Shown one piece after another: positions 14,173 to 22,724 of a stretch of DNA of 22,805 nucleotides. Source of the stretch: Cytophagales bacterium (GTDB lineage Bacteria; Bacteroidota; Bacteroidia; Cytophagales; UBA9547); contig JANYCH010000250.1 in the NCBI GenBank assembly GCA_025360395.1, positions 1 to 22,805 on the forward strand, written 5' to 3'. The position numbers and the translations under genes were made by a program. Numbering within the stretch: position 1 is the first letter of the stretch; each line of letters opens with the position of its first letter. The notes beneath the pieces were generated by a model, which saw only the letters and a program-made list of their open reading frames with translations, was not told the origin of the DNA and did not search any database.

Positions 14173-15024
14173 CTAAACTGTATCCATAAAGTTTTTCTCG
14201 ACCTTATTGAAAAGAATAACGCCGATAAAAAGTACTACAAGTGTAAAAACTGTACTGTAACCAATATACCACCACTCCATTGTTCCCTGGCCAAGTACAG
14301 AATACCTGAAAGTTTCGACAATTCCTGTCATAGGGTTCATAAGGACATATTTTTTATACTTTTCCGGCAAAACTGATAATGGGTAAACCACCGGAGTAGC
14401 GTACATTAATAATTGCACTCCAAAACTTACAAGGAATTTTAAATCCCGGTATTTAGTTGTGAGAGAAGAAACTATAATCCCCAAAGCCAAGCCTAACAAG
14501 GCCATCAGTAAAATCAGATAAGGCAGTAGAAGAATGTACGAATTGATATGTACATCAGAACCTTTTGCAAAAAAATAAACATAAACCACTGCAAAAAGAC
14601 CTAATTGAATGAAGAAAGAAACCAACCCGGAAATAACATTAGAAATTGGCACTGTCAACCTGGGAAAATATACTTTACCAAATATAGCAGCATTGGAAAC
14701 AAATGTATCAGCAGTTTTATTCAAACAGGAAGCAAAATAATTCCACATCATTATACCTGACATGTAAAATAATGGCTGAGGTATACCATCAGTAGGGATT
14801 TTTGCAATCCCTCCAAAAATTATCATATAAGTAAATGTTGTGATAACAGGCTGAATCAGAAACCATAATGGCCCCAGGATGGTTTGTTTATATTGAGACA
14901 CAAAATCCCGCTTTACAAACATATAAATCAAATCGCGATATCGCCAAAGGTCATCCAAGTGCAATTCAAGCCAGTTGGTTTGAGGCTTGATAACCATTGT
15001 CCATTCTTCGTTGTTTTCTTTCAT
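14173..15024 (-). CDS. ABC-2 type exporter permease (polysaccharide export Wzm/KpsM-like)
   Basis: A 283-residue inner-membrane protein with about six hydrophobic segments and the classic polysaccharide-exporter N-terminus: a cytoplasmic amphipathic stretch (LDDLWRYRDLIYMFVKRDFVSQYKQTILGPLWFLIQP, about residues 24-60) before TM1. Later blocks LFYMSGIMMWNYFASCLN, IFGKVYFPRLTVPISNV and LTTKYRDLKFLVSF, then PVVYPLSVLPEKY and NPMTGIVETFRYSVLG, are family hallmarks. It would export a lipid-linked glycan such as O-antigen or capsule together with a nucleotide-binding subunit (Wzt/KpsT). That ATPase gene is not adjacent on either side, which is unusual. A TATATTTG -7 element lies 17 bases upstream, so it has its own promoter. 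The M at residue 10 is an alternative start. The substrate is unknown. Confidence 0.9.
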   Translation of the reverse strand: MKENNEEWTMVIKPQTNWLELHLDDLWRYRDLIYMFVKRDFVSQYKQTILGPLWFLIQPVITTFTYMIIFGGIAKIPTDGIPQPLFYMSGIMMWNYFASCLNKTADTFVSNAAIFGKVYFPRLTVPISNVISGLVSFFIQLGLFAVVYVYFFAKGSDVHINSYILLLPYLILLMALLGLALGIIVSSLTTKYRDLKFLVSFGVQLLMYATPVVYPLSVLPEKYKKYVLMNPMTGIVETFRYSVLGQGTMEWWYIGYSTVFTLVVLFIGVILFNKVEKNFMDTV

Positions 15025-15040
15025 TTTTATAAATAGGCTT

Positions 15041-15048
15041 CAAATATA
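15041..15048 (-). promoter_or_regulatory. -7 element TATATTTG for the ABC permease gene
   Basis: On the minus strand, bases 15048-15041 read TATATTTG, a perfect TAnnTTTG, with the ATG at 15024 starting 17 bases downstream. No TTG is seen at the usual -33 spacing. Confidence 0.5.
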
Positions 15049-15210
15049 GGCAAGCAAGAGATATAAAGCATATAAATTTTGATTGCCTTTACTGGTATCT
15101 GAAATAAAACAGTTAGTTAAGTATCTATAAACTGAACACCACTTGAACAAATTGATATTGAAAAATGATTATTATATGCCGATTAAACAAGGTCAATATC
15201 TAATTCAATT

Positions 15211-15254
15211 TTAACACCTCCTTAACCCATCTTTAATTTTTCGTTAATTTCCTC
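15211..15254 (+). promoter_or_regulatory. four 11-bp direct repeats, putative OmpR/PhoB-family response regulator operator for the efflux operon
   Basis: TTAAC, TTAAC, TTAAT and TTAAT begin at 15211, 15222, 15233 and 15244, an exact 11-base period; a weaker unit (CTAAT) sits one period upstream at 15200. TTAA(C/T) direct repeats at 11 bp are the layout bound head-to-tail by OmpR/PhoB-family regulators (Pho-box type). A TAACTTATG sequence at 15260-15268, close to a TAnnTTTG element, follows 6 bases after the array, with the gene start at 15302. The array has no TTG at the -33 position, which fits an activator-dependent promoter. This is sequence pattern plus inference; no regulator gene is in the window. 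Confidence 0.5.
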
Positions 15255-15301
15255 AATTGTAACTTATGCGTCCTTTGTCCCATCAAATTTGCCACGGCAA
15301 A

Positions 15302-16561
15302 ATGAAAAACCACTTTAACTTAATAATTTTAATTTTATTCATAAGTACAAGGGCTTATTCTGTAGAATATCCTTTAAAAATGAATATTTCACAGGTAGAG
15401 AATAGGTTTCTTCAAAAGAACCTTTCACTACTATCTGCCAAATATAACATTGACATTGCCAAAGCTTTGGTACAGCAGGCAAGACTTTGGGAAAACCCCT
15501 CTTTGTTAATTGAACAAAATATTTATAACCAATACACCCACAAGGTGTTGGATATGAGCAGTGCGGGCCAATCTGCTATACAAATCCAGCAAATGATTTT
15601 GCTTGCCGGAAAAAGAAATAAGAGAATACAGTTACAACAAATTTCAACCAAATTTGCCGAATACCAGTTCTATGACTTGTTAAGGACATTGCGTTTAGAA
15701 CTTACCACCAATTTTTTCAGCCTTTATTTTACCCAAAAGAAGCTTGATGCTTTGCTCAGGCAAATTGAGCCTTTACGTACTTTGACAAAGGCTTATGAAG
15801 ACCAGCTTGCAAAAGGAAATGTTTCTTTAAGAGAGGTATCCAGGTTAAGGGCATTATTGTTCAATCTGGAATCTCAAAGGATAAAGCTGAATACAGAAGC
15901 ACTCGGATATAATTCTTCCCTTAAAACCATGCTTGTCATTACTGGCGATACATCTGTTATAGCTGAATATAGTGATACGAATGCAGACTGGATTAAGGAA
16001 AAAAAACAAGCTGATTTGCTTGAGGAGGCGAAAGTAAACCGATATGATTTGCTAGCCTATGAAAACGATGTGAATTATCAGCAGGCAAATTATTCTTTAC
16101 AAAAGGCAAATGCAATACCAAATGTGACTGTTGGTGGTTTATACGACAGGGCAGGAAGTTACATCTATAATTATTATGCTGTTACATTAGGTTTTTCTCT
16201 CCCACTTTTTAACCGCAACCAGCACTCAATAAAAGCAGCTAAAATGCAAATTGAACAGAGCAAGCTTAATTATCAGAATATAGCCCTTTCAATTGACAAT
16301 GAAGTGGCATATGCCCATGAAAAAGCGCTTGAAATTCACACCACGGCTTCTTCTTACTCTAACAGTATTTTAGAAAGCACCGAACAATTACAAAAAGCCA
16401 TGTTTCAGAATTACCAGAAACACAACATCACCCTCATGGAGTTTGTGGACTATTATGAAAGTTATACAAGCAATACAATTGCTTTTCTTGACCTTAAACT
16501 GGAGAGAGAAAAAGCATTGGAAGAATTGAATTATGTGGTTGGCAAAAAACTCAGCAAATAA
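15302..16561 (+). CDS. TolC/CzcC-family outer-membrane efflux channel
   Basis: A 419-residue outer-membrane factor of a tripartite metal efflux pump. Start ATG 15302 gives a signal peptide (MKNHFNLIILILFISTRAYS); an ATG further up at 15266 would begin inside the promoter. Two OEP half-repeats are visible: the first with NISQVENRFLQKNLSLLSAKYNI and QARLWENPSLLIEQN, the second with LLAYENDVNYQQANYSLQKA and NVTVGGLYDR. The phrase VTLGFSLPLFNRNQHSIKAAK is the typical periplasmic-equatorial strand of CzcC-type proteins. The long helices contain heptad-like coiled coils, as expected for the tunnel. It is the first gene of the operon; its TAA overlaps the ATG of the adaptor by one base. A czcC-type name is reasonable but the metal is inferred from the pump. 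Confidence 0.88.
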   Translation: MKNHFNLIILILFISTRAYSVEYPLKMNISQVENRFLQKNLSLLSAKYNIDIAKALVQQARLWENPSLLIEQNIYNQYTHKVLDMSSAGQSAIQIQQMILLAGKRNKRIQLQQISTKFAEYQFYDLLRTLRLELTTNFFSLYFTQKKLDALLRQIEPLRTLTKAYEDQLAKGNVSLREVSRLRALLFNLESQRIKLNTEALGYNSSLKTMLVITGDTSVIAEYSDTNADWIKEKKQADLLEEAKVNRYDLLAYENDVNYQQANYSLQKANAIPNVTVGGLYDRAGSYIYNYYAVTLGFSLPLFNRNQHSIKAAKMQIEQSKLNYQNIALSIDNEVAYAHEKALEIHTTASSYSNSILESTEQLQKAMFQNYQKHNITLMEFVDYYESYTSNTIAFLDLKLEREKALEELNYVVGKKLSK

Positions 16562-17640
16562 TGAAAGTAAGTATAAAATATATTGCCCTTTTTTCTATTG
16601 TCCTATTAGTTTCATGCAAGGAGAAAAAGAAAGAAGAGAAATCTAAAGGTAATTGCCTAAGCGATACACTTGGAAAAATGATCATGACCAGTGTGGTCCA
16701 TAAAGAATTGGTGTATGACCAGTTAAAGCTTTCAGGTCTGGTAAATGTGAACGATGCTAAAATGATAAAAGTATTTCCCCTGGTTGGAGGGCAGGTGCAA
16801 ACGGTTTTAGTTGAATTGGGCGACTATGTGAAAAAAGGCCAGATACTGGCAGTACTAAAAAGCGCCGAAGCAGCAGAAATCCAAAAGGATATAATAGGAG
16901 ACTCATCAAGAGTAGAAACAACTGCCAAGAACCTGCAGGTTGCAAAAGACATGTACAACAGTGGCCTCCTGTCAGAAAAAGATTTTATACAGGCTAAAAA
17001 CGATTACAAAAGGGCAATTGCTGAGTATGACCGCAGTGTGGAAATTTACGACATTTATAGCTTGGGAAAGAATTCCAAATACATTATCCGCTCACCAATG
17101 GATGGTTTTATAGTAACCAAAGATGTAAATCCAGGCATGGAATTAAGGTCTGACAACCAAAGCAACATTTTTACAATTTCTAACCTGAGCGATGTCTGGG
17201 TACTGGCAAACGTATATGAATCTGATATACCCAAAATCAAGGTGGATTATCCTGTTACTATCCAGACGGTTGCATACCCAGACCAGGTATTCTCTGGAAA
17301 AATCGACAAAGTATATAATGTTATTGACCCTGATTCTAAAGTATTGAAAGTACGGATTGCATTACAAAATCCAGGCCTCCTTCTTAAACCCGGGATGTTT
17401 GCCACCATACTTGTCAAACATATTTCAGACCAAAAAATGATATCTGTACCTTCAGAAGGTGTTATTTTCGATAATAATAAAAACTGGCTGATGGTTTACA
17501 AATCCCCATGCGAAATTGAAACAAGGGAAGTTGATGTACACAGTGTAATTGACAACCGTGCATATATAAACGAAGGCGTAATTGAGGGTGAAAAAGTAAT
17601 TACAAAATATCAGCTTTTAGTTTACAACGCCTTTAACTAA
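16561..17640 (+). CDS. RND efflux periplasmic adaptor (CzcB-like lipoprotein)
   Basis: A 359-residue membrane fusion protein linking the inner-membrane pump to the outer-membrane channel. It has a lipoprotein signal ending LLVSC with the lipidated Cys19, followed by a Lys/Glu-rich tether (KEKKKEEKSK). Then come a barrel-sandwich half (MIKVFPLVGGQVQTVLVELGDYVKKGQILAVL, about 73-100), a short coiled-coil hairpin (about 107-160) and the second lipoyl half (SPMDGFIVTKDVNPGMEL). The beta-barrel (DVWVLANVYESDI to LLLKPGMFATI) and membrane-proximal domain with VPSEGVIFDNNKNWLMVY and GVIEGEKVI complete it. Two extra residues separate it from the pump gene. There is no His-rich metal-binding N-terminal tail. 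Confidence 0.9.
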   Translation: MKVSIKYIALFSIVLLVSCKEKKKEEKSKGNCLSDTLGKMIMTSVVHKELVYDQLKLSGLVNVNDAKMIKVFPLVGGQVQTVLVELGDYVKKGQILAVLKSAEAAEIQKDIIGDSSRVETTAKNLQVAKDMYNSGLLSEKDFIQAKNDYKRAIAEYDRSVEIYDIYSLGKNSKYIIRSPMDGFIVTKDVNPGMELRSDNQSNIFTISNLSDVWVLANVYESDIPKIKVDYPVTIQTVAYPDQVFSGKIDKVYNVIDPDSKVLKVRIALQNPGLLLKPGMFATILVKHISDQKMISVPSEGVIFDNNKNWLMVYKSPCEIETREVDVHSVIDNRAYINEGVIEGEKVITKYQLLVYNAFN

Positions 17641-17641
17641 G

Positions 17642-20600
17642 ATGAAATCCATTATAGACAGTATAATATCCTTTTCCTTAAGGCACAAGTTCTTTGTGCT
17701 GATAGCAACCACTTTTTTGGTTTGCATTGGGGTTTACGGTTATTTAAATACCGCAATTGAGGCTTTCCCTGATGTAACCAACACCAGGATCCAGATCATT
17801 ACCCAATGGCCGGGAAGAAGTGCAGAAGAAGTTGAAAAATATGTAACCATACCTTTGGAAGTGGAAATGAATTCTATTCCGAAGAAAACAAGTTTGCGTT
17901 CTATTTCACTTTTCGGATTATCTGTAATGACCATGATCTTTGATGACGAGATCGACGATTTTACGGCCAGGCAACAGGTAATGCAAAGAATGATGTCAGT
18001 AAGTGTTCCGGAAGGTGTTGATCCGGAAATACAACCTCCTTACGGGCCAACGGGTGAAGTGTTCCGCTACACTTTGGACAGCAAGACACATAACATGAGG
18101 GAACTAAAAACCCTTCAGGATTGGGTGATTGAAAGACAACTGAAAGCAGTTCCCGGAGTTGCAGATGTAGTTAGTTTCGGAGGCGAGGTAAAAACATTTG
18201 AAATTCGGGTAAACCCATTGATGCTGAGCAAATACCAATTAACTGCTTTGGATGTTTATTCAGCAATATCAAGGAGCAATATCAATGTTGGTGGAGATGT
18301 AATTGAGAAAAATTCCCAGTCTTATGTAGTAAGGGGAATAGGGACCCTAAACAATATTGGTGAAATAGAAAATCTCATTATAAAAAGTTATCAAGAAGTG
18401 CCTGTTTTGGTCAGAAATGTAGCCAAAGTAGTAGAAACACACCTTCCAACTTTAGGATATGTGGGACGGGATACGACCTCAAACCTGGTTGAAGGAATTG
18501 TGATCATGAGGAAAGGGGAAAACCCCTCTGTAGTGCTGGAAAGCTTAAAATTAAAAATTGAAGAACTCAACAATGACATTCTACCCCATGATGTAAAAAT
18601 CAACCCTTTTTACGACCGTTCCACCCTGATTGATTTCACAACGCATACTGTTACGCACAATATGCTGGAAGGAATAGCACTAGTTACCATCATTGTTTTC
18701 CTTTTCATGGCCGATTGGCGAACTACTGTAATTGTATCTGTCATTATCCCGCTTTCGTTGCTTTTTGCCTTTATGTGCATGTATTTTAAAGGCATGTCAG
18801 CCAACCTGCTTTCTATGGGAGCCATAGACTTCGGTATTATCATTGATGGTGCCGTAGTGATGGTGGAAGGGATTTTTGTAACACTGGACCATCGTGCCCA
18901 TAAATTGGGAATGGCCCGGTTTAACAAACTTATTAAGTCAGGATCAATCCGGCATACAGCAGTTGACTTGGGAACATCCATATTCTTTGCCAAGCTGATC
19001 ATTATCTGTGCACTGCTTCCGATTTTTGCCTTCCAGAAAGTAGAAGGTAAAATGTTCAGCCCCCTGGCCTGGACTTTGGGATTTGCCCTATTGGGGTCAC
19101 TTCTTTTTTCACTTACCCTGGTTCCGGTTCTGAGCAGTATGTTGCTTAATAAAAATGTGAAGGAAAAAAATAACCCCTTCCTTAATTTAATTACCAGGTC
19201 AACAATTTCCTGCTATGATTTTCTTTCTGCCAGAAAATACATGAGTATGGGCGTATCGCTGGGAGTTTTGGCAATCAGTTTATACAGTTTCAGGATATTA
19301 GGTACTGAATTTCTTCCCCAGCTAAATGAAGGTGCAGTTTACATCAGGGCAAGCATGCCATTGAGCAGTTCACTGCCAAAATCTGTTGAAATAACAGACA
19401 GGATCAGGAAAGACATTGTAAAATTTGACGAAGTGAATAAAGTGCTTTCACAAACAGGAAGGCCAAATGACGGAACAGACCCAACAGGCTTTTTCAACAT
19501 AGAATATCTGGTTGACCTGAAACCAAAAGAGGATTGGAAACGCGATTTAAGCAAAGAAGAACTTATTGCTGAAATGAAAGAAAAATTAGAGCAATATCAG
19601 GGAATTAACTTCAACTTCTCACAGCCCATTATGGACAATGTGGAAGAAGCAGTATCTGGTGTTAAAGGCTCAATGGCATTAAAAATTTATGGAAAAGACC
19701 TTTATAAACTGGAAAAATCAGGAAATGATGCTTTAAAAATCCTAGAAAAAATTCCTGGAATTGCAGATGCTGCAGTAATTGGATTAATCGGTCAGCCTGA
19801 ATTAAGGATCGAATTGAACCAGGAAAAAATGGCCTTATATGGTGTAAATACAGCAGATTGCAATTCAGTAATAGAAATGGCCATTGGTGGTAAAGCCGTA
19901 AGCCGTTTATATGAAGGGGAAAGAAGGTTTGGTATCAGGATCCGCTACTCACCGGAGTTCCGCAGTAATGAAGAAGACATAGGAAACCTCTTAGTACCTA
20001 CAGAACATAGTACAGCTGTTGCGCTGAAAGAATTAGCTTACATTCACAGTGTTACTGGTCCGGCCTTTGTATTCAGGGAAAACAATTCCAGGTTTTGTGC
20101 AGTAAAATTCTCTGTACGTGACCGGGATTTAGGAAGTACAATAGAAGAAGCCCAAAAAGTTATCGGCAAAGAACTGACCCTGGAGAAAGGCACGCATTTG
20201 GAATGGAAAGGAGAATTCGAAAACCAGATCAGGGCCAATAAAAGGCTTTCTCAAATGATACCAGTGAGTATATTTCTCATTTTCGTTCTGCTCTTTATCA
20301 CATTTAATAATCCCTTAGATCCTGCCTTAGTGTTATTAAATGTACCTTTTGCCTTAATTGGCGGCATCTGGGCATTGTTTATTACGGGGACAAACTTCAG
20401 CATTTCTGCCGGTGTTGGGTTTATTGCCTTGCTGGGGGTTTGTATTCAAAATGGCGTAATCCTCATCACCGTATTCAAGCAAAATATTAATGCCAAAATG
20501 CCATTACAAGAAGCAATAAGAGAGGGCGTAATTTCCAGGATCCGTCCTGTGGTAATGACGGCGTTAATGGCATCTTTAGGTTTACTGCCAGCTGCACTCT

Positions 20601-20746
20601 CCACCGGCATTGGCTCTGAAACGCAGAAACCTTTGGCCATTGTGGTTATAGGTGGTTTGATCACGTCCACATTTCTCACCTTGTTTGTATTTCCTTTGAT
20701 TGTTGGATATATCTACGGTAAGAGGTTTGCTTATCAGCATTATTAG
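17642..20746 (+). CDS. czcA: CzcA-type heavy-metal RND efflux pump
   Basis: A 1034-residue inner-membrane RND pump of the HME class, which exports metal cations with proton import. Signatures: N-terminal TM1 then NTAIEAFPDVTNTRIQIITQWPGRSAEEVEKYVT (about 36-69), QWVIERQLK-like porter motif (WVIERQLKAVPGVADVVSFGG, about 161-181), and TM4 motif GAIDFGIIIDGAVVMVE (393-409) carrying Asp396, Asp402 and Glu409 of the proton relay. These align with Asp402, Asp408 and Glu415 of Cupriavidus CzcA. The DFGIIIDGAVV form belongs to divalent-cation pumps (Co, Zn, Cd, Ni) rather than Cu/Ag pumps, which have a GxMVDAAI form. Late blocks GVGFIALLGVCIQNGVILI and RPVVMTALMASLGLLPAALSTGIGSETQKPLA are intact. It starts 2 bases after the adaptor stop. 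The exact metal is not determinable here. Confidence 0.95.
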   Translation: MKSIIDSIISFSLRHKFFVLIATTFLVCIGVYGYLNTAIEAFPDVTNTRIQIITQWPGRSAEEVEKYVTIPLEVEMNSIPKKTSLRSISLFGLSVMTMIFDDEIDDFTARQQVMQRMMSVSVPEGVDPEIQPPYGPTGEVFRYTLDSKTHNMRELKTLQDWVIERQLKAVPGVADVVSFGGEVKTFEIRVNPLMLSKYQLTALDVYSAISRSNINVGGDVIEKNSQSYVVRGIGTLNNIGEIENLIIKSYQEVPVLVRNVAKVVETHLPTLGYVGRDTTSNLVEGIVIMRKGENPSVVLESLKLKIEELNNDILPHDVKINPFYDRSTLIDFTTHTVTHNMLEGIALVTIIVFLFMADWRTTVIVSVIIPLSLLFAFMCMYFKGMSANLLSMGAIDFGIIIDGAVVMVEGIFVTLDHRAHKLGMARFNKLIKSGSIRHTAVDLGTSIFFAKLIIICALLPIFAFQKVEGKMFSPLAWTLGFALLGSLLFSLTLVPVLSSMLLNKNVKEKNNPFLNLITRSTISCYDFLSARKYMSMGVSLGVLAISLYSFRILGTEFLPQLNEGAVYIRASMPLSSSLPKSVEITDRIRKDIVKFDEVNKVLSQTGRPNDGTDPTGFFNIEYLVDLKPKEDWKRDLSKEELIAEMKEKLEQYQGINFNFSQPIMDNVEEAVSGVKGSMALKIYGKDLYKLEKSGNDALKILEKIPGIADAAVIGLIGQPELRIELNQEKMALYGVNTADCNSVIEMAIGGKAVSRLYEGERRFGIRIRYSPEFRSNEEDIGNLLVPTEHSTAVALKELAYIHSVTGPAFVFRENNSRFCAVKFSVRDRDLGSTIEEAQKVIGKELTLEKGTHLEWKGEFENQIRANKRLSQMIPVSIFLIFVLLFITFNNPLDPALVLLNVPFALIGGIWALFITGTNFSISAGVGFIALLGVCIQNGVILITVFKQNINAKMPLQEAIREGVISRIRPVVMTALMASLGLLPAALSTGIGSETQKPLAIVVIGGLITSTFLTLFVFPLIVGYIYGKRFAYQHY

Positions 20747-20768
20747 TTGGATGTTGGGTATTTGATGA

Positions 20769-20812
20769 TAGATCTAGCGTTGATTTGAAAATGCAAATCA
20801 ACGCTAGATCTA
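20769..20812. repeat. 19-bp perfect hairpin between convergent czcA and ruvC
   Basis: Bases 20769-20787 (tagatctagcgttgatttg) are the exact reverse complement of 20794-20812, with a 6-base loop (aaaatg). The long perfect stem sits 23 bases after the czcA stop and 29 bases from the 3' end of ruvC. It lacks a T-run, so it may work as a transcript-end barrier or be an interspersed palindromic element. Confidence 0.8.
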
Positions 20813-20839
20813 CTGTCAACCGTTCACTGTCAACCGTCA
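20812..20839 (+). repeat. tandem actgtcaaccgt repeat next to the hairpin
   Basis: The 12-mer actgtcaaccgt occurs at 20812-20823 and again at 20826-20837, a 14-base period, followed by a partial caac. GTCAAC-type tandem repeats in gaps between converging genes recur in Bacteroidota as I recall; this copy adjoins the 19-bp hairpin and precedes the ruvC stop codon. Confidence 0.75.
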
Positions 20840-20840
20840 A

Positions 20841-21401
20841 CTATTTTACCCTTCCCGGGTTTTCGGATAAAAATGATTTCCAGCTGCTGCCTTTTGAAAC
20901 AGGTATTTTGCCCTGAAAATGATGACAAACTGCCACTGCTAGTGCATCAGTAGCATCTAAAAATTCAGGCGTTTCGCTAAAATTCAGGAGATTTTGCAGC
21001 ATTGCAGCAACTTGTTCTTTCGAGGCGTTTCCATTTCCCGCTACAGCAGATTTTACTTTTTTAGGTAGATACTCAGTAACTGGTACGTCTCTGGCCAAAG
21101 CAGCCGCAATTGCAACTCCTTGCGCTCGTCCTAATTTCAGCATAGACTGAACATTCTTTCCAAAAAATGGTGCTTCAATAGCTACTTCATCCGGTAAATA
21201 TTCCTGGATCACCTGGGTTATGCGCTCATGTATTTTTTTGAGCTTGATAAAATGGTCTTTGTATTTCTCCAGGTGGATTACACCCATCTGCAATACCAGC
21301 AACTTACTCCCCTTTTGTTCTATTACCCCATAGCCCATCACCTGCGTTCCCGGGTCAATACCGAGAATAATTTTAGAAACTGGGACAGGTTTAACAATCA
21401 T
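20841..21401 (-). CDS. ruvC: crossover junction endodeoxyribonuclease RuvC
   Basis: A 186-residue Holliday junction resolvase that makes paired cuts in recombination intermediates with RuvAB. The start ATG 21399-21401 gives MIVKPVPVSKIILGIDPGTQ, with the resolvase core beginning at KIILGIDPGT; the frame is open for 37 more codons of hydrophobic sequence that do not belong to the family. Catalytic acids are all present: Asp16 (GIDPGT), Glu76 (AIEAPFF), Asp149 and Asp152 (LDATDALAVAVCHH). The LKLGRAQGVAIAAA and YLPKKVKSAVAGNGNASKEQVAAML DNA-binding blocks are intact. Length is within the family range. Neither ruvA nor ruvB is adjacent. It converges with the efflux operon. Confidence 0.96.
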   Translation of the reverse strand: MIVKPVPVSKIILGIDPGTQVMGYGVIEQKGSKLLVLQMGVIHLEKYKDHFIKLKKIHERITQVIQEYLPDEVAIEAPFFGKNVQSMLKLGRAQGVAIAAALARDVPVTEYLPKKVKSAVAGNGNASKEQVAAMLQNLLNFSETPEFLDATDALAVAVCHHFQGKIPVSKGSSWKSFLSENPGRVK

Positions 21402-21555
21402 CAATATAAGATAAGAACAGTAAAGGACGTAAAGAAAACCCAAAGCCAATAAATAAATAAGCCGGAAGTATATGAAATGGCTTCTTGAATTATAAAACAC
21501 ATGGTGCTTCAAGCATTCTATACTAAGGCTGAACCATAAAACCCATTTTACTTGT

Positions 21556-21563
21556 TATCTTTA
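21556..21563 (+). promoter_or_regulatory. candidate -7 element for prfA
   Basis: TATCTTTA, one mismatch from TAnnTTTG, ends 21 bases before the prfA ATG at 21585. No TTG is found at the usual -33 spacing. It supports the ATG over the upstream TTG at 21552. Confidence 0.45.
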
Positions 21564-21584
21564 CAGCCCCAAAAAGAAAATAGT

Positions 21585-22655
21585 ATGATCGATAAGCTGG
21601 AAGCCATCAAAGGAAGATTTCACGAAGTAGCGGACCTGCTCGTGCAACAGGATGCTATGGCCGATATGAAACGTTTCTCTACCTTAAGTAAAGAATACAA
21701 AGAACTTGATAAAATTGTAGCACACTACGCTAAATATCAAGATGTTCTAAGCAATATAGAAAGTGCAAAGTCTGTGCTTGAAGTGGAAAAAGACCCAGAA
21801 TTCCGCCAGATGGCAAAAGATGAAATGGAAGCCCTTCAGCCAAAAAGGGACCAGATTGAAGAAGAACTTAAACAACTTTTAATTCCTAAAGATCCTAATG
21901 ACAGTAAAAACGTCATTTTGGAGATCAGGGCAGGAACTGGTGGGGACGAAGCCTCTATTTTTGCAGGTGATATATACCGAATGTACCAACGTTTTTGTGA
22001 AAAAATGGGATGGAGAATGGAATTAATGGATTATACAGAAGGAACTTCAGGCGGCTACAAAGAGATCATCAGTCTTTTAGTGGGTGAAGATGTTTTTGGT
22101 AAGATGAAATTCGAATCCGGTGTTCATCGTGTTCAAAGGGTGCCCAACACTGAAACTCAGGGCAGGATCCATACATCAGCGGCCACAGTTGTTGTTTTGC
22201 CTGAAATGGATGAGGTGGAGGTAAATATTGCCCCCGGAGATGTCAGAAAAGATTTATTCTGCTCTTCAGGGCCTGGTGGCCAGTCTGTTAATACAACTTA
22301 TTCAGCAGTAAGGCTTACACACATTCCATCAGGATTAGTAGTACAGTGCCAGGACGAAAAATCGCAGATAAAAAACGCGGAGAAAGCCATGAAAGTGCTT
22401 CGTTCCCGTTTATATGAATTGGAACTACAGAAACACAATGATGCTGTAGGAGCACAACGCAAAAGCATGGTAGGCACAGGCGACCGTTCAGATAAAATAA
22501 GGACGTATAATTATCCTCAAAGCCGGGTTACCGACCACCGTATCGGGCTTACAGTTCATAACCTTCCAATTGTAATGGACGGGGAAATTGCAGAATTTAT
22601 TGAGCAGCTGAGAATTGCTGAGAATGCTGAAAGACTGAGAGAAGGGGTGGAATAA
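21585..22655 (+). CDS. prfA: peptide chain release factor 1
   Basis: A 356-residue class I release factor that recognises UAA and UAG in the ribosomal A site and triggers peptide release. The codon-reading tripeptide is PxT (PNT, 187-189, in QRVPNTETQG), which marks RF1; RF2 would have SPF. The catalytic GGQ motif is at 231-233 in SSGPGGQSVNTT. Other intact parts are the coiled-coil domain 1 (about 1-100), the NVILEIRAGTGGDEASIF block and the C-terminal DKIRTYNYPQSRVTDHRIG block. The start ATG 21585 is preferred because it gives the family N-terminus MIDKLEAIKGRF and lies just after a candidate promoter. It is monocistronic within the window, followed by a terminator. No prmC gene is adjacent. 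Confidence 0.97.
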   Translation: MIDKLEAIKGRFHEVADLLVQQDAMADMKRFSTLSKEYKELDKIVAHYAKYQDVLSNIESAKSVLEVEKDPEFRQMAKDEMEALQPKRDQIEEELKQLLIPKDPNDSKNVILEIRAGTGGDEASIFAGDIYRMYQRFCEKMGWRMELMDYTEGTSGGYKEIISLLVGEDVFGKMKFESGVHRVQRVPNTETQGRIHTSAATVVVLPEMDEVEVNIAPGDVRKDLFCSSGPGGQSVNTTYSAVRLTHIPSGLVVQCQDEKSQIKNAEKAMKVLRSRLYELELQKHNDAVGAQRKSMVGTGDRSDKIRTYNYPQSRVTDHRIGLTVHNLPIVMDGEIAEFIEQLRIAENAERLREGVE

Positions 22656-22724
22656 ATAACATAAATTAATATTACTGACATCCGAGAAATAAGATCAGTT
22701 TTGATTTTATTCTAAAAAAAGTAC

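Noticed and set aside
15154..15200. Inverted pair gatattga / tcaatatc in the czc control region
   Set aside because: Two 8-mers 31 bases apart in AT-rich DNA are expected by chance and do not align with the 11-bp array.
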